Below are positions 6,196-14,636 of a DNA stretch of 17,247 nucleotides, one piece after another. A program made the translations under genes and the position numbers. The first letter of the stretch is position 1, and each line of letters begins with the position of its first letter. The notes under the pieces are model-generated. The model made no database searches. It was not told where the DNA came from and was given only the letters and a program-made list of their open reading frames with translations. The DNA is from CAYTCZ01 sp964436315 (GTDB lineage Bacteria > Actinomycetota > Thermoleophilia > Gaiellales > Gaiellaceae), in assembly GCA_964436315.1 (NCBI GenBank), contig CAYTCZ010000087.1, positions 1 through 17,247 of the forward strand, read 5' to 3'.

Positions 6196-8703
6196 TCAGC
6201 TAGCCCCACCGTCCCCGTCTGTCGCGCGCTCGGGAGCATCCGGTCGGTCGCCTCCGGACTCCTCACCCGAGTGGCTCGCAGACTTGCTTCCGGGGTTCTC
6301 AGAGCTGAGGGACTCCGCAGCGGGTGCGGCCCTCGTCTTGCGGTGCTGCAGCAGCAAGAAGGCCCCGCCGCCCAGGACGGCCATCAGCAACATCCCGACC
6401 ACGAGCCAGACGACATCCGGGACGGACGAGCCCTCCGGATCTGAATCCTGGAGTGCCGCCTGTACGTCCGACAGTTCCTGGAATAGCTCGTCAGCCCGTG
6501 GGTTGTCGCTGAGGATCTCGCCGATCCCGACGACGTCCTGGATGTCGCCGAAGCCGAACTCGGTGAAGAAGCTGGTGGTGGCCGCGTTCCCCGAGTCGTC
6601 CACGACGCGCAGGCTCTGATCGCCTTCGCCCGCAACCGGCACAAACATGCGGGTCTCGAAGAAGCCGTTCTCATCGGTCCGCGCCGTTGCGATGGTGGCG
6701 TCCTCGAGTTGGATGAAGACGTTCAAGTCGGGCTGGTAGTCGAACCCTTGAACAGTGATGCCTTGACCGCCCGGCCCGGCCGCCGGCGAGATGAAGATCT
6801 CCGGTGACCGGATCGGTCGCTGGCGCGTGAAGCCGATCTTCTGGTTGATGGGACCGAACTCGCCCAGCCGGGTGTCGGCCCACGTCATGTAGACATCCTC
6901 CTCGGTGGCTTTCAGAGAGAAGTAGTCTCCGATGAAGAGGCCGTTGGGAAACCCGAAGTTGGGGTTGGAGGCGAAGTCGGTGACGCGGGCGTCACCAACC
7001 TCCAGGTCTAGCTCCTCGAGCTCGAACCCCCAGCTCTCCCCCTGATCGTCCGAGCGGGTGTAGTAGATGTGGTACCGACTCGCGGACGAATCGTCCCGCA
7101 TGTCGCCCCACATCACATGAACCGCGCCGTCCGGGCCCACGTCGATCGCCGGGAAGAACTGGAGGGCGTTGCCGTCGTCGTCGTTGAGCCGAGCCGGCTC
7201 AGCCCAGCTTCGCCCGCCGTCCGATGAACGCACGAGGTAGATGTCGCCGTCGTCTCCACTCGGGTCGCCGGGACGTGCTGTGTAGGCGATGTAGAGATCG
7301 CCTTCAGGCCCCGCCGCCACCTGCGGAAAGGAGCCTCCCCAGTAGCGGAAGAAGGCGTTCCGCGGGCGGAAGCCGATCTCCTCGAAGCTCGCAGCGACCA
7401 CCGGCGAAGAGAAGCTCCTACCGCCGTCGGTCGAGCTGGCCATGGAGATCTGCGCCTGCCCCTCCATACTCCCGTCGTCGGTACTGTCCAGCCACGCCAC
7501 GTACACGGTGCCGTCGGGCCCGATCACCGGCTGGGATCCCTGTACCGTCCGCTTCGTGGTCGCTGCGCCGGTAGGAAGTCCCTCCGGCTGCTGGACCTCG
7601 CCGAACGTTCTGGCCACCGTCGGGCTGACGGCGACTGGGTCGGTCCAGGTTTTCCCGCCGTCTTCCGACTTCACCAGGCGAATGGTCGTCTCGACGCTTT
7701 TGGGGAGGAACGTCGGCACCTCGCCTATCCACAGGATCTCGTGGAGCACCTCGAAGTCGGTGTAGGTGAGGTAGACGACATCGCGATCAGGATCCTCATG
7801 GTGGGGACCGACCTTCATCCATGGCTTGTCGAGGAAGGAGAGGCTAATCGTCCCCCGAAGCCTGCCCAACGGGTCGAGGCGAAGATCTCGGGTATCCACC
7901 CCGCTTCTGGCCGTTGAAACGGTGTCTTGCCAGGTGAAGCCACCATCCTCTGACCCCGTCACGACGATGCTCGACACCTGGGTAAACGCGACGACCGGAC
8001 CGAAGCTGAACTCCTCGATGCCGATGGAGATGCCTGCGAAGTAGACGTTCCCCGCGCGGTCGAAGCCCACCACGGGATCGCCTCCGGAGACCCGGTCATC
8101 GAGAAGGAAGGGGACCTGGCGCGGGCCCTCCCAGGTTGCGCCGCCATCGATGCTCACGTAGGACGAGATGGTGGGAAAGTTGAAGTCGATGACCCCGAGG
8201 ACCAGGTGGTCAGGATCGTCGGGGTTGACAGCGAGATGGGGCTCCGTCTGGAACGGAATGCGGCTCAGGTCGCGGGTGACCAGGAGGTCGCGGCTGAAAG
8301 CGGGAGCTGGGTCGCGGAACGGAACGAGGGTCGCTCCGCCTGCCGCCTGGAGGCGCGCGCTGGGCGAGGTGTAGAGAGGGGTGCCGGGTTGGGTGAGGGT
8401 GAGGTTGAGGTCGTCCCATGCCAGCCGGGTGAGCGGGTCCCAGCCCGGCCGCTGTGTGAGGCCCGGATCGATTCCCTCGACGAGCAGCCACGATCGCCCG
8501 GAGAGGACGTTTTTCGTCGGTTCCAGCAGGTCGACAACTTCCGGCCCGGGACGCGGCCTCCCGAGATCTCTGTCGACTTCGATCTGCTGCTGAGCGATTG
8601 CGCCTTGGGCAAGGCCAAGAAACACGACCGCCACGAGCGCAGCCAACCACGCCCGGCTAGGCCTAACCACCGACCTGCTCTCACCCACGCGAGCGGTTTT
8701 CAC
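6196..8703 (-). CDS. Exported, membrane-anchored six-Asp-box (sialidase-fold/BNR) beta-propeller protein
   Basis: Cell-surface protein of about 835 residues. A signal peptide is visible (hydrophobic stretch WLAALVAVVFLGLAQG, cleavage likely after AIA near residue 37). Six Asp-box motifs of the S-x-D-x-G-x-x-W type occur at about 184, 251, 346, 424, 493 and 551 (one has F in place of W), as expected for a six-bladed propeller. A beta-sandwich domain follows at about 632-712, then a coiled acidic stalk, a transmembrane helix at about 763-785 (VPDVVWLVVGMLLMAVLG), a basic stop-transfer QHRK and a 45-residue hydrophilic, probably cytoplasmic tail. Start choice is uncertain: GTG codons at 8703, 8688 and 8670 are all in frame with weak ribosome-binding sites, and 8703 gives MKTARVGES. 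The open frame continues to 9162 but overlaps the hydantoinase gene. Many Asp-box proteins are not sialidases, so no enzymatic activity is claimed. Confidence 0.85.
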   Translation of the reverse strand: MKTARVGESRSVVRPSRAWLAALVAVVFLGLAQGAIAQQQIEVDRDLGRPRPGPEVVDLLEPTKNVLSGRSWLLVEGIDPGLTQRPGWDPLTRLAWDDLNLTLTQPGTPLYTSPSARLQAAGGATLVPFRDPAPAFSRDLLVTRDLSRIPFQTEPHLAVNPDDPDHLVLGVIDFNFPTISSYVSIDGGATWEGPRQVPFLLDDRVSGGDPVVGFDRAGNVYFAGISIGIEEFSFGPVVAFTQVSSIVVTGSEDGGFTWQDTVSTARSGVDTRDLRLDPLGRLRGTISLSFLDKPWMKVGPHHEDPDRDVVYLTYTDFEVLHEILWIGEVPTFLPKSVETTIRLVKSEDGGKTWTDPVAVSPTVARTFGEVQQPEGLPTGAATTKRTVQGSQPVIGPDGTVYVAWLDSTDDGSMEGQAQISMASSTDGGRSFSSPVVAASFEEIGFRPRNAFFRYWGGSFPQVAAGPEGDLYIAYTARPGDPSGDDGDIYLVRSSDGGRSWAEPARLNDDDGNALQFFPAIDVGPDGAVHVMWGDMRDDSSASRYHIYYTRSDDQGESWGFELEELDLEVGDARVTDFASNPNFGFPNGLFIGDYFSLKATEEDVYMTWADTRLGEFGPINQKIGFTRQRPIRSPEIFISPAAGPGGQGITVQGFDYQPDLNVFIQLEDATIATARTDENGFFETRMFVPVAGEGDQSLRVVDDSGNAATTSFFTEFGFGDIQDVVGIGEILSDNPRADELFQELSDVQAALQDSDPEGSSVPDVVWLVVGMLLMAVLGGGAFLLLQHRKTRAAPAAESLSSENPGSKSASHSGEESGGDRPDAPERATDGDGGAS

Positions 8704-8737
8704 CTTGTCGCATGGTATCGCTCGCCTACACCGGTTT

Positions 8738-10864
8738 CTATTGTCTAATTTGACAACGTCGCTGGGCCTCAGAAACGATGATGTTCTTGTAACTGTCGAG
8801 CTCGGCCGTCTGGCTCGGGGCGACGACGAGCGTGGTGATCGGCGTCCAGATGATGGCGGGCCCCTCGACGACGTTGCCGGGAAGCAGTCGCTCGAAGTCG
8901 TAGCCAGGCGCTTCCTGCACCTCGCCCGCCTCGTCGACCCAGGCCTCGGTTCGGCGGACGAGTGCAGGAGAAGGATCCCGAGATCCGGCTTCGGTCGCCC
9001 GGCCGATGGCGGGTCGCTGTACTCGTCCAGCCCCGCGAAGTCTGAAGGTAACGAGCTCGATCCCTGCTTCACGGTACGCAGACTCCTCACCGTAGCGCTC
9101 TTCATATCGACGCTCAAAGTGCTCGATTGTTTGTTCGAGAACATCGCCATGTATTGGTCCATCCGTCTGTACGGGCGCGCTGACGATGTGGACCTGTCGG
9201 CGATATCGCATATCGATTGCGAGCTCGAAGTCCATTTGATCTCGTGAGAACCCGTCCTCTTCGAGCCTCGCGACCATCCGCTCGCGGAGCTCCGCGAAGA
9301 TCGCCTCGACTTCAGCGGCGTCGGCCGGCGCCCTCAGAGGACTCGTGACCTGATCGACGTGGGCGACGTCGGATATGACGAGGCCGAAGGCGCCATGGAC
9401 GGAGGCCGAGTGGGGGATGACGATCTTCTCCACACCGAGCTCGGCGCCGTAGGCGGCAACGTGCATTCCGGCGGTGCCACCAAAGGAGAAGAGGGAGAAG
9501 CGCCTTGGATCGAGGCCGCGCTGAACCGTCGCCTTGTGGAGGAGATCGTGAATGAGGCTGTTCGCCAGGCGATACATCGCGGCGGCGGCCTCGAGCGTCG
9601 GCTGACCAAGCGGCTCGGCAACCTTCTCAGTGAAGACCTCCTGGGCGCGCTGGATGTCCAGGGTTCCGCGGCCGCCGAGGAAGAACGCCGGATCGAGGTA
9701 GCCGAGAATCGCGTCGACGTCCGTCAGGGTTGGTTCCTCGCCGCCGTGGCCGTAGGCGACAGGTCCTGGGTACGAGCCGGCGCTCCTGGGGCCGATCCGG
9801 GGATTGCCTGTTCGCGGGTCGACCGAGACGATGCTCCCTCCGGCGAGCCCGAGCGATAGAACGTCGAGCTTTGGCAGCGCGTAGTGGTGTCGAAGGACCA
9901 TGGACTCCCGCTGATACTCGATGTGTCCATCCCGAACCACGCCGACCTTGAACGTGGTGCCACCCATGTCGGCCGCGATGATGTCGCCCACTTCGATGAG
10001 TTGCCCGAGCTCGCGAGAGCCGACGAGCGCGCTCACGGGTCCGGACTCGATCATGCCCACCGGCCTGGTGGCCGCGTCGGCGAGTGGGAGCAGGCCGCCG
10101 TGTGCCTGCATGATGAGGAGCGCGCCGCTGAATCCGCTCTTCTCGAGCTCGTCGCTGAGGCTTCCGAGGTAGCGACCGGCGATGGGTCCCAGTCGCGCGT
10201 TGAGCGCCACCGTCGACGTGCGCTCGTACTCGCCGACCACGGGCGCGGTGTCGTGCGAGAGCGTTAGAAAAACATCGGGTGCGATACGCCGCACAACTTC
10301 AGCGACCGCCAGCTCAGCGCCCGGGTTTGCAAGCGACCAGAGCAGACAGACCCCGAGTGCCTCGACCTCCTGAGCCAGCAACCTGCGAACTGCCGCCTCG
10401 ATCTCGGTATCGTCGCGTTGTACGAGAACTTCGCCGCGGACGTCGGTTCGTTCTCGGATCCCCTCGATGAGGCTGCTTGGAACGAGCGGCGGCAACTTGT
10501 CGGTCTCGATCGGGTTTCTCTTTTCGTCCTCGGTGAGCCCCGACCAGCGGCCGTACCCACCTCGGGTAGCAAACAGCGTGTCCTCGAACCCCCGAGTGGT
10601 AATCAGCCCCGCTTTCGCCAACGTGCCGTCGACCACCGCGTTCTCGGCGACAGTCGTCGAGTGCAGGAAGAGCTGGGTCTCGCCAAGAAGGTCGGGCAGA
10701 GTCGTCGTAAGCTCTGCCGCCGCCAGCTCCAGCGCCTCGAAGATCCCTCGCGAGTAGTTCGGCGGGGTCGAGAACGCTTTCGCGAGTGTGACGGCGCCCT
10801 GGTCGTCGACAACCACACAATCGGTGCAGGTGCCGCCGATATCGATGCCGATGAGATAGCTCAC
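8738..10864 (-). CDS. Hydantoinase A / carboxylase beta-type subunit (HyuA/AcxA/oxoprolinase A family)
   Basis: ATP-using subunit of a two- or three-subunit enzyme of the hydantoinase/oxoprolinase/acetone-carboxylase superfamily, 708 residues, normal for the family. The N-terminal actin-fold phosphate loop DIGGTCTD is at 8-15, a second phosphate-binding motif ADMGGTTFK near 297-305, and the conserved FGGTAGMH near 458-465 followed by IPHSASVHGAFG. The C-terminal third carries the ERRYEERYG-type motif of the beta/gamma domain. The start is GTG at 10864, which overlaps the ligase stop (GTGA), so translation is coupled. In this superfamily the subunit phosphorylates the substrate (and bicarbonate in carboxylases) and pairs with HyuB, encoded two genes upstream. 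Whether the reaction here is carboxylation or ring hydrolysis cannot be read from this subunit; the fused domain on HyuB favours carboxylation. Confidence 0.92.
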   Translation of the reverse strand: MSYLIGIDIGGTCTDCVVVDDQGAVTLAKAFSTPPNYSRGIFEALELAAAELTTTLPDLLGETQLFLHSTTVAENAVVDGTLAKAGLITTRGFEDTLFATRGGYGRWSGLTEDEKRNPIETDKLPPLVPSSLIEGIRERTDVRGEVLVQRDDTEIEAAVRRLLAQEVEALGVCLLWSLANPGAELAVAEVVRRIAPDVFLTLSHDTAPVVGEYERTSTVALNARLGPIAGRYLGSLSDELEKSGFSGALLIMQAHGGLLPLADAATRPVGMIESGPVSALVGSRELGQLIEVGDIIAADMGGTTFKVGVVRDGHIEYQRESMVLRHHYALPKLDVLSLGLAGGSIVSVDPRTGNPRIGPRSAGSYPGPVAYGHGGEEPTLTDVDAILGYLDPAFFLGGRGTLDIQRAQEVFTEKVAEPLGQPTLEAAAAMYRLANSLIHDLLHKATVQRGLDPRRFSLFSFGGTAGMHVAAYGAELGVEKIVIPHSASVHGAFGLVISDVAHVDQVTSPLRAPADAAEVEAIFAELRERMVARLEEDGFSRDQMDFELAIDMRYRRQVHIVSAPVQTDGPIHGDVLEQTIEHFERRYEERYGEESAYREAGIELVTFRLRGAGRVQRPAIGRATEAGSRDPSPALVRRTEAWVDEAGEVQEAPGYDFERLLPGNVVEGPAIIWTPITTLVVAPSQTAELDSYKNIIVSEAQRRCQIRQ
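8741..8756. promoter_or_regulatory. Operator-like near-palindrome between hydantoinase A and propeller genes
   Basis: TTGTC (8741-8745) and GACAA (8752-8756) flank a TAATTT core. Fourteen of sixteen positions are symmetric and the only AT-rich patch in the area is here. It overlaps the last codons of the hydantoinase A gene and lies about 40 bases upstream of the propeller start. That placement suits a repressor or activator site for a secondary promoter driving the propeller and transporter genes. No well-spaced -35/-10 pair was found, so function is inferred only. Confidence 0.35.
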
Positions 10865-12414
10865 TGGATGAGCTCGAGTCCCTCGGCGGAGAGCCGTCTG
10901 CGGTCGACCTTTCCGGAGGCGGTCTTCGGCAGCGCGGAAACGAATCGGACATCACGGGGTGCCTTATGAGGCGCGAGCCTGGCGCGCGTGAACTCGACGA
11001 GTTCGCCGGCGAGATCGGCGTCGGAAGCCCCGCGGGTAACGACATAGGCCCGAGGCAGGACGAGCCCGGCGTCCTCGTAGCCCACGACCGCGCACTCGAT
11101 CACGCCGGGATGCTCGAGCAGGCAGTTCTCGATCTCGATCGGAGCCACCCAGATGCCGCCGACCTTAAGCAGGTCGTCGGCCCGACCCCGGTACCAGAAT
11201 GTCCCGTCCGGCTTGCGGGCAAACAGGTCGCCGGTTCGCACCCACCCGTCCACGAATGTCCGCTGCGATCGCTCAGGGTCTCCCCAGTACATCAGGGCGC
11301 TGCTGGCTCCCGAGATCCAGAGCTCGCCGGTCTCGTTGTCGGGTACGTCCGCTCCCCTCTCGTCGATCAGCCGAGCTCGATATCCGGGCACGACGTGACC
11401 CGCGCTCCCCATTCGGGCGCTCCCCGGTCGGTTCGAGAGGTAGATGTAGTAGAGCTCTGAGGAGCCAACACCCTCGATGACTTCGACGCCGAAGGTCTCG
11501 AGCCAACGCCGGTGGAGCTCGCCCGGGAGCGTCTCTCCCGACGAGATGCAAAGGCGTAGCGAGCTGAGATCTCGCTCCTCGGCGTCGGGCTCCGCGAGCA
11601 TCTGCGCCATCATCGTCGGAACCTGCACCACGACCGTCGGGCTATGCTTCTCAATCAGGTCGAACAGCAGGCCGGGCGTTGAGCGCCCTGGGAAGATCAC
11701 TCCTGTCGCCCCGACTCCAAACGTGAAGAGCGTCGCGGCATCGCGCGCATAGCCGAAGAAGAGCTTCGGGACCGGCAAGACCCGATCCTCTTCCCGGTAG
11801 CCGATGACCTGGAGCGCGTATTGCTCGAAGCAGACAAGCGGGTGTGCGTGAGTGTGTACGGCCGCCTTGGGGGCGCCGGTGCTTCCCGTCGTGAACTTCC
11901 AGATTCCGATGTCGTCGCCCGTCGTCGGCACCGGCTCGAGTTCCTGCGGGGCCGCTTCGACGCTCAGCTCAAAGGAGGTCTCTCCTTCGTTCAGTTCAGC
12001 GACGCCGACGACGAGGATCTGACGGAGATGGGGGCACTGCGGGCGCACTGACCGGATCTTCTCGAGCGTCTGCGCATCGGCGACAACCACGCCCGCGCCC
12101 GAGTAATTAAGGAAGTACTCGTAATCCTTCGGCTGGAGGAACGTGTACGCCTCGGCGACAACGGCGCCGATCTTGAGCGCTGCGTACCACGTCGCGACGA
12201 ACTCGACGCCGTCGGAGAGGGCCAGAAGCACCCGCTCTTCTCGACGGACTCCGAGTCCGCGAAGCGCGTTCCCGACCCGGTTCGTCAGGTGTGCGAGTTC
12301 GTCGTAGGTGACTCTGCGGTCACCGACGATCAGAGCGACGTTCTGGCCGCGCCCTTCTTCCAGGTTCCGATCGAGGAAATAGGTCGTGACATTGAATGGC
12401 CCAGACGCGTCCAT
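10861..12414 (-). CDS. AMP-forming acyl-CoA ligase, benzoate-CoA-ligase-like
   Basis: Cytoplasmic enzyme that activates a carboxylic acid with ATP to the acyl-AMP and then the CoA thioester. The 517-residue protein has the phosphate loop TTGSTGAPK at 175-183, the A5 motif GVGSSELYY at 315-323, WVRTGDLF at 391-398, hinge GRADDLLKVGG at 410-420, and catalytic lysine K502 in GKVDRR. The stretch PVPKLFFGY at 214-222 is characteristic of benzoate/4-hydroxybenzoate-CoA ligases, so an aromatic or aryl-keto acid substrate is plausible. The gene sits between the two hydantoinase/carboxylase subunit genes, six bases after HyuB and overlapping HyuA by four, so it was probably co-selected with them. Benzoylacetate-CoA ligases that follow acetophenone carboxylase belong to the same broad superfamily. 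The substrate is not proven by sequence. Confidence 0.92.
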   Translation of the reverse strand: MDASGPFNVTTYFLDRNLEEGRGQNVALIVGDRRVTYDELAHLTNRVGNALRGLGVRREERVLLALSDGVEFVATWYAALKIGAVVAEAYTFLQPKDYEYFLNYSGAGVVVADAQTLEKIRSVRPQCPHLRQILVVGVAELNEGETSFELSVEAAPQELEPVPTTGDDIGIWKFTTGSTGAPKAAVHTHAHPLVCFEQYALQVIGYREEDRVLPVPKLFFGYARDAATLFTFGVGATGVIFPGRSTPGLLFDLIEKHSPTVVVQVPTMMAQMLAEPDAEERDLSSLRLCISSGETLPGELHRRWLETFGVEVIEGVGSSELYYIYLSNRPGSARMGSAGHVVPGYRARLIDERGADVPDNETGELWISGASSALMYWGDPERSQRTFVDGWVRTGDLFARKPDGTFWYRGRADDLLKVGGIWVAPIEIENCLLEHPGVIECAVVGYEDAGLVLPRAYVVTRGASDADLAGELVEFTRARLAPHKAPRDVRFVSALPKTASGKVDRRRLSAEGLELIQ

Positions 12415-12420
12415 CGGCGA

Positions 12421-14574
12421 TCAGCTGAGTGCCGGATGCGCTACGACCTCGTCATGAAGCGGAGAGTCATGGCCGCGCACGAGGTCGGTGTCGAGCGTCG
12501 TTCCACAGCTCGGGCAGATCGCTTCCAGGAGGAAGAATTCGCCGGAAGCCGTTCGCCACGGGCCTGCCCGCTCGACCGGGAGGCGCCGGAGCACTGCGTG
12601 CTCCTTCCAGGCCTCCCCAGCCGGGGCAACGAGTTCGCCACACCACGTGCACTGTGTCGCACCGTTCCTCGAAAGCTGGAGGTACTCGCCGAGCCGGCGG
12701 CCTGACGGCACGACGTCGCGGCGAGAGACCAACGCTTCGTCGACGTCTCTGCCGGCCCGCTCTTGGCGGATCGCGAGTCGCGCTTCGTGAGTTGCATCGA
12801 GATCCACCGCTTCCCGGTCGGAGTTTAGGACCACGCCGTAGATCTCCCGAGCCGCTTCCACACTGACCAACCTTGCGCTCACGTCTGCGAGGACGCGCTC
12901 CGGTTCACGCTCTATCGGGTCGCCGTAGCCGCCGCCTCCCATGAAGCGAACGTATTGGACGTCTCCTCCGTCGAGTTCGAGCGAACCCCAGAACTGATCC
13001 TCGCGCGTGTCTCCTCTGGTCGAGCTGAGGTCGACGGGAGCTTCGCGCACGTTCGCGTCTCGAAAAGTCGAGTAGCCGACGTTACAGCCTGGGTAGCCGC
13101 CGAAGAGGCCAAGGCTCATCGGCGCCCGAGTCCCCTTGCCGAACAGGACAACCCCCATCGGATGGTTCAAGTGGCTGCTTGGAGTGAAGGCGTACTCGTG
13201 GCACACGCCGCCACGGAACTTGCCTGGACCGCCGGAGTCTGGGACGGCTCGCCGATACAGGTAGACGAGCGGCGTGTTTAGCTCCTGGCTTTCGACGTTG
13301 GCCCAGCGAGACACAACGTTCGGGATTTCACCGCCGAGGTCGACACCGTCTGCCCCGGCGCGCGCACCGGCAGCACCGCCGAAGGTATCGGTCAGGGGCG
13401 CGACGAAGAACTCTCCATTCTCGTCGAGACCGTGCGTCTCGAGATGGGCGTGGCTCCCGTGCCAGACTGCCGTTGCTCGGTCCTTGTACTTGTCGCTGGC
13501 GCCGAAGATCTTGGAGAGCACGATCGTCGAGAGGTTGTTGACGATTTGGATCGTCCCGACAGTCGCGATCGAGATCGGCGCCGGGCGGACGCAATTCACA
13601 ACGGTGCCCTCCGGTGCGATGAGGGAGATCGGGCGCGTGACGCCCTCGTTCCACGTGAGATCCCAGGCGAGCAGGGGAAAGATCGGTGCGAACATGCCTC
13701 CCCACGTGGCCCAGTAACAGCAGTTGATCCCGAGATCCACTTGCGGACTGGAGCCCGTGAAGTCGTAGGTGAGCGTGTCGTCTTCCTTGGTCGCCGCGAG
13801 CTCGACCGTGCAGCTTGCATCGGGCATATCGATGTACTCGCGCGCTCGCCAACGTCCGTTCGGGAGCTCGCTGAGACGTTCCCGAACGAGCGCCTCGGAT
13901 TGGAAGATGAGCTCGCTCGAGACGGCGTCGACGGTTTCGACGCCGTAGTCGTCGTAGAGACGGCGCATGCGCTCCTTGGCGACGTGGTTGGCCGCCAGCT
14001 GGGATTTCAAATCGAGGGCCGTCATGCCCGGATCGCGCACCAGGTTTAGGAACGTCGAGAGGACGTCCTTCCGGACCCGTCCGCGCTCGACGATCTTGAG
14101 GCCCTGGGTCTGAAATCCCTCCTGGTAGTTATCGCGCGCGTTCGGCGAGAACCCGCCCGGGTCGATCGCACCGATGTCCGTCACATGGACGAAGTTGGCC
14201 ACGAAGCCGGTGAGCTCGCCGTCGTAGTGGATCGGAGAGATCAGGTAGACGTCGGGCGGGTGGAGCGCGGCCGTGTACGAGTCGTTGAAGAAGTAGACGT
14301 CGTCCTCGTCGATGCCCGGATCGTCGGAGAAGTTCGCGATCACGTGCTTGACGGCCTGCGCGGCACTCGTCAGATGGTGGAGGAAGCCGACGCCTCCGAC
14401 CATCAACTCGCCATTCGCCTTGTAGAGAGACACCATCAGGTCGTGGCCCTCGTTCGTGATCGGCGAGCCCGAGACGTTCTCGAGCGCGATGATCGCCTCG
14501 TCCATCACGTTCAGCAGCTTGTGCCGAATGATCTCGAACGTGAACGGGTCGACCGCCGGTGTCATCCTGCTCAT
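12421..14574 (-). CDS. Hydantoinase B / carboxylase alpha-type subunit fused to acetone-carboxylase-gamma-like zinc domain
   Basis: Catalytic subunit of the HyuB/acetone carboxylase alpha superfamily. Residues 1 to about 575 are the standard domain: FTFEIIRHKL near 11-20, the likely metal site H105-x-x-D108 with H130 (the same spacing I recall for the Mn ligands of acetone carboxylase), and GGGGYGDP near 545. Typical HyuB ends soon after that motif. Here about 120-140 further residues follow, with LGEYL near 628, C642-x-x-C645, the WKE motif and C687-x-x-C690, which resembles the small gamma subunit of acetone carboxylase (PF08882 family) that binds zinc through four cysteines. ATG 14574 is used; ATG 14565 is an alternative because GAGG lies only two bases from the first ATG. 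The gene is six bases upstream of the ligase gene and forms a complex with the HyuA-type protein by family precedent. Confidence 0.9.
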   Translation of the reverse strand: MSRMTPAVDPFTFEIIRHKLLNVMDEAIIALENVSGSPITNEGHDLMVSLYKANGELMVGGVGFLHHLTSAAQAVKHVIANFSDDPGIDEDDVYFFNDSYTAALHPPDVYLISPIHYDGELTGFVANFVHVTDIGAIDPGGFSPNARDNYQEGFQTQGLKIVERGRVRKDVLSTFLNLVRDPGMTALDLKSQLAANHVAKERMRRLYDDYGVETVDAVSSELIFQSEALVRERLSELPNGRWRAREYIDMPDASCTVELAATKEDDTLTYDFTGSSPQVDLGINCCYWATWGGMFAPIFPLLAWDLTWNEGVTRPISLIAPEGTVVNCVRPAPISIATVGTIQIVNNLSTIVLSKIFGASDKYKDRATAVWHGSHAHLETHGLDENGEFFVAPLTDTFGGAAGARAGADGVDLGGEIPNVVSRWANVESQELNTPLVYLYRRAVPDSGGPGKFRGGVCHEYAFTPSSHLNHPMGVVLFGKGTRAPMSLGLFGGYPGCNVGYSTFRDANVREAPVDLSSTRGDTREDQFWGSLELDGGDVQYVRFMGGGGYGDPIEREPERVLADVSARLVSVEAAREIYGVVLNSDREAVDLDATHEARLAIRQERAGRDVDEALVSRRDVVPSGRRLGEYLQLSRNGATQCTWCGELVAPAGEAWKEHAVLRRLPVERAGPWRTASGEFFLLEAICPSCGTTLDTDLVRGHDSPLHDEVVAHPALS

Positions 14575-14613
14575 TTCCTCACGTCTGGGCTGCCGGACGC
14601 AACCCGTATGGTC

Positions 14614-14635
14614 GTGGCCGTCGCTCCGCGGCCAC
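14614..14635 (-). promoter_or_regulatory. Intercistronic hairpin after creatininase-family gene
   Basis: GTGGCCG (14614-14620) and CGGCCAC (14629-14635) are perfect reverse complements around an eight-base loop. The hairpin begins one base after the creatininase-family stop codon and about 40 bases before the HyuB start. No T-run follows, so it is more likely an mRNA processing or stability element, or a weak attenuator, than a terminator. Confidence 0.4.
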
Positions 14636-14636
14636 C

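Noticed and set aside
5516..6619. 367-codon plus-strand open frame
   Set aside because: It spans the boundary of two well-supported minus-strand genes and has low-complexity composition.
8248..8262. RIP-like tripeptide (SRIPFQTEP) in the propeller, as in the F/YRIP motif of true sialidases
   Set aside because: The context EPHLAVNP is that of general Asp-box repeat proteins and I could not identify the remaining catalytic residues, so sialidase activity is not claimed.
8704..9162. N-terminal extension of the propeller frame to an ATG at 9162
   Set aside because: It would lie inside the hydantoinase A gene and place 150 residues before an obvious signal peptide.
9197..9222. Dyad-like GATATCGCATATCGAT stretch inside hydantoinase A
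   Set aside because: It is fully explained by conserved coding sequence and lies far from any gene start.
8738..14574. Assignment of HyuA/HyuB as ATP-dependent N-methylhydantoinase in a creatinine pathway
   Set aside because: Possible given the creatininase-family neighbour, but the gamma-like zinc domain and the aryl-CoA-ligase-like gene between the subunits fit a carboxylase better; kept only as an alternative.
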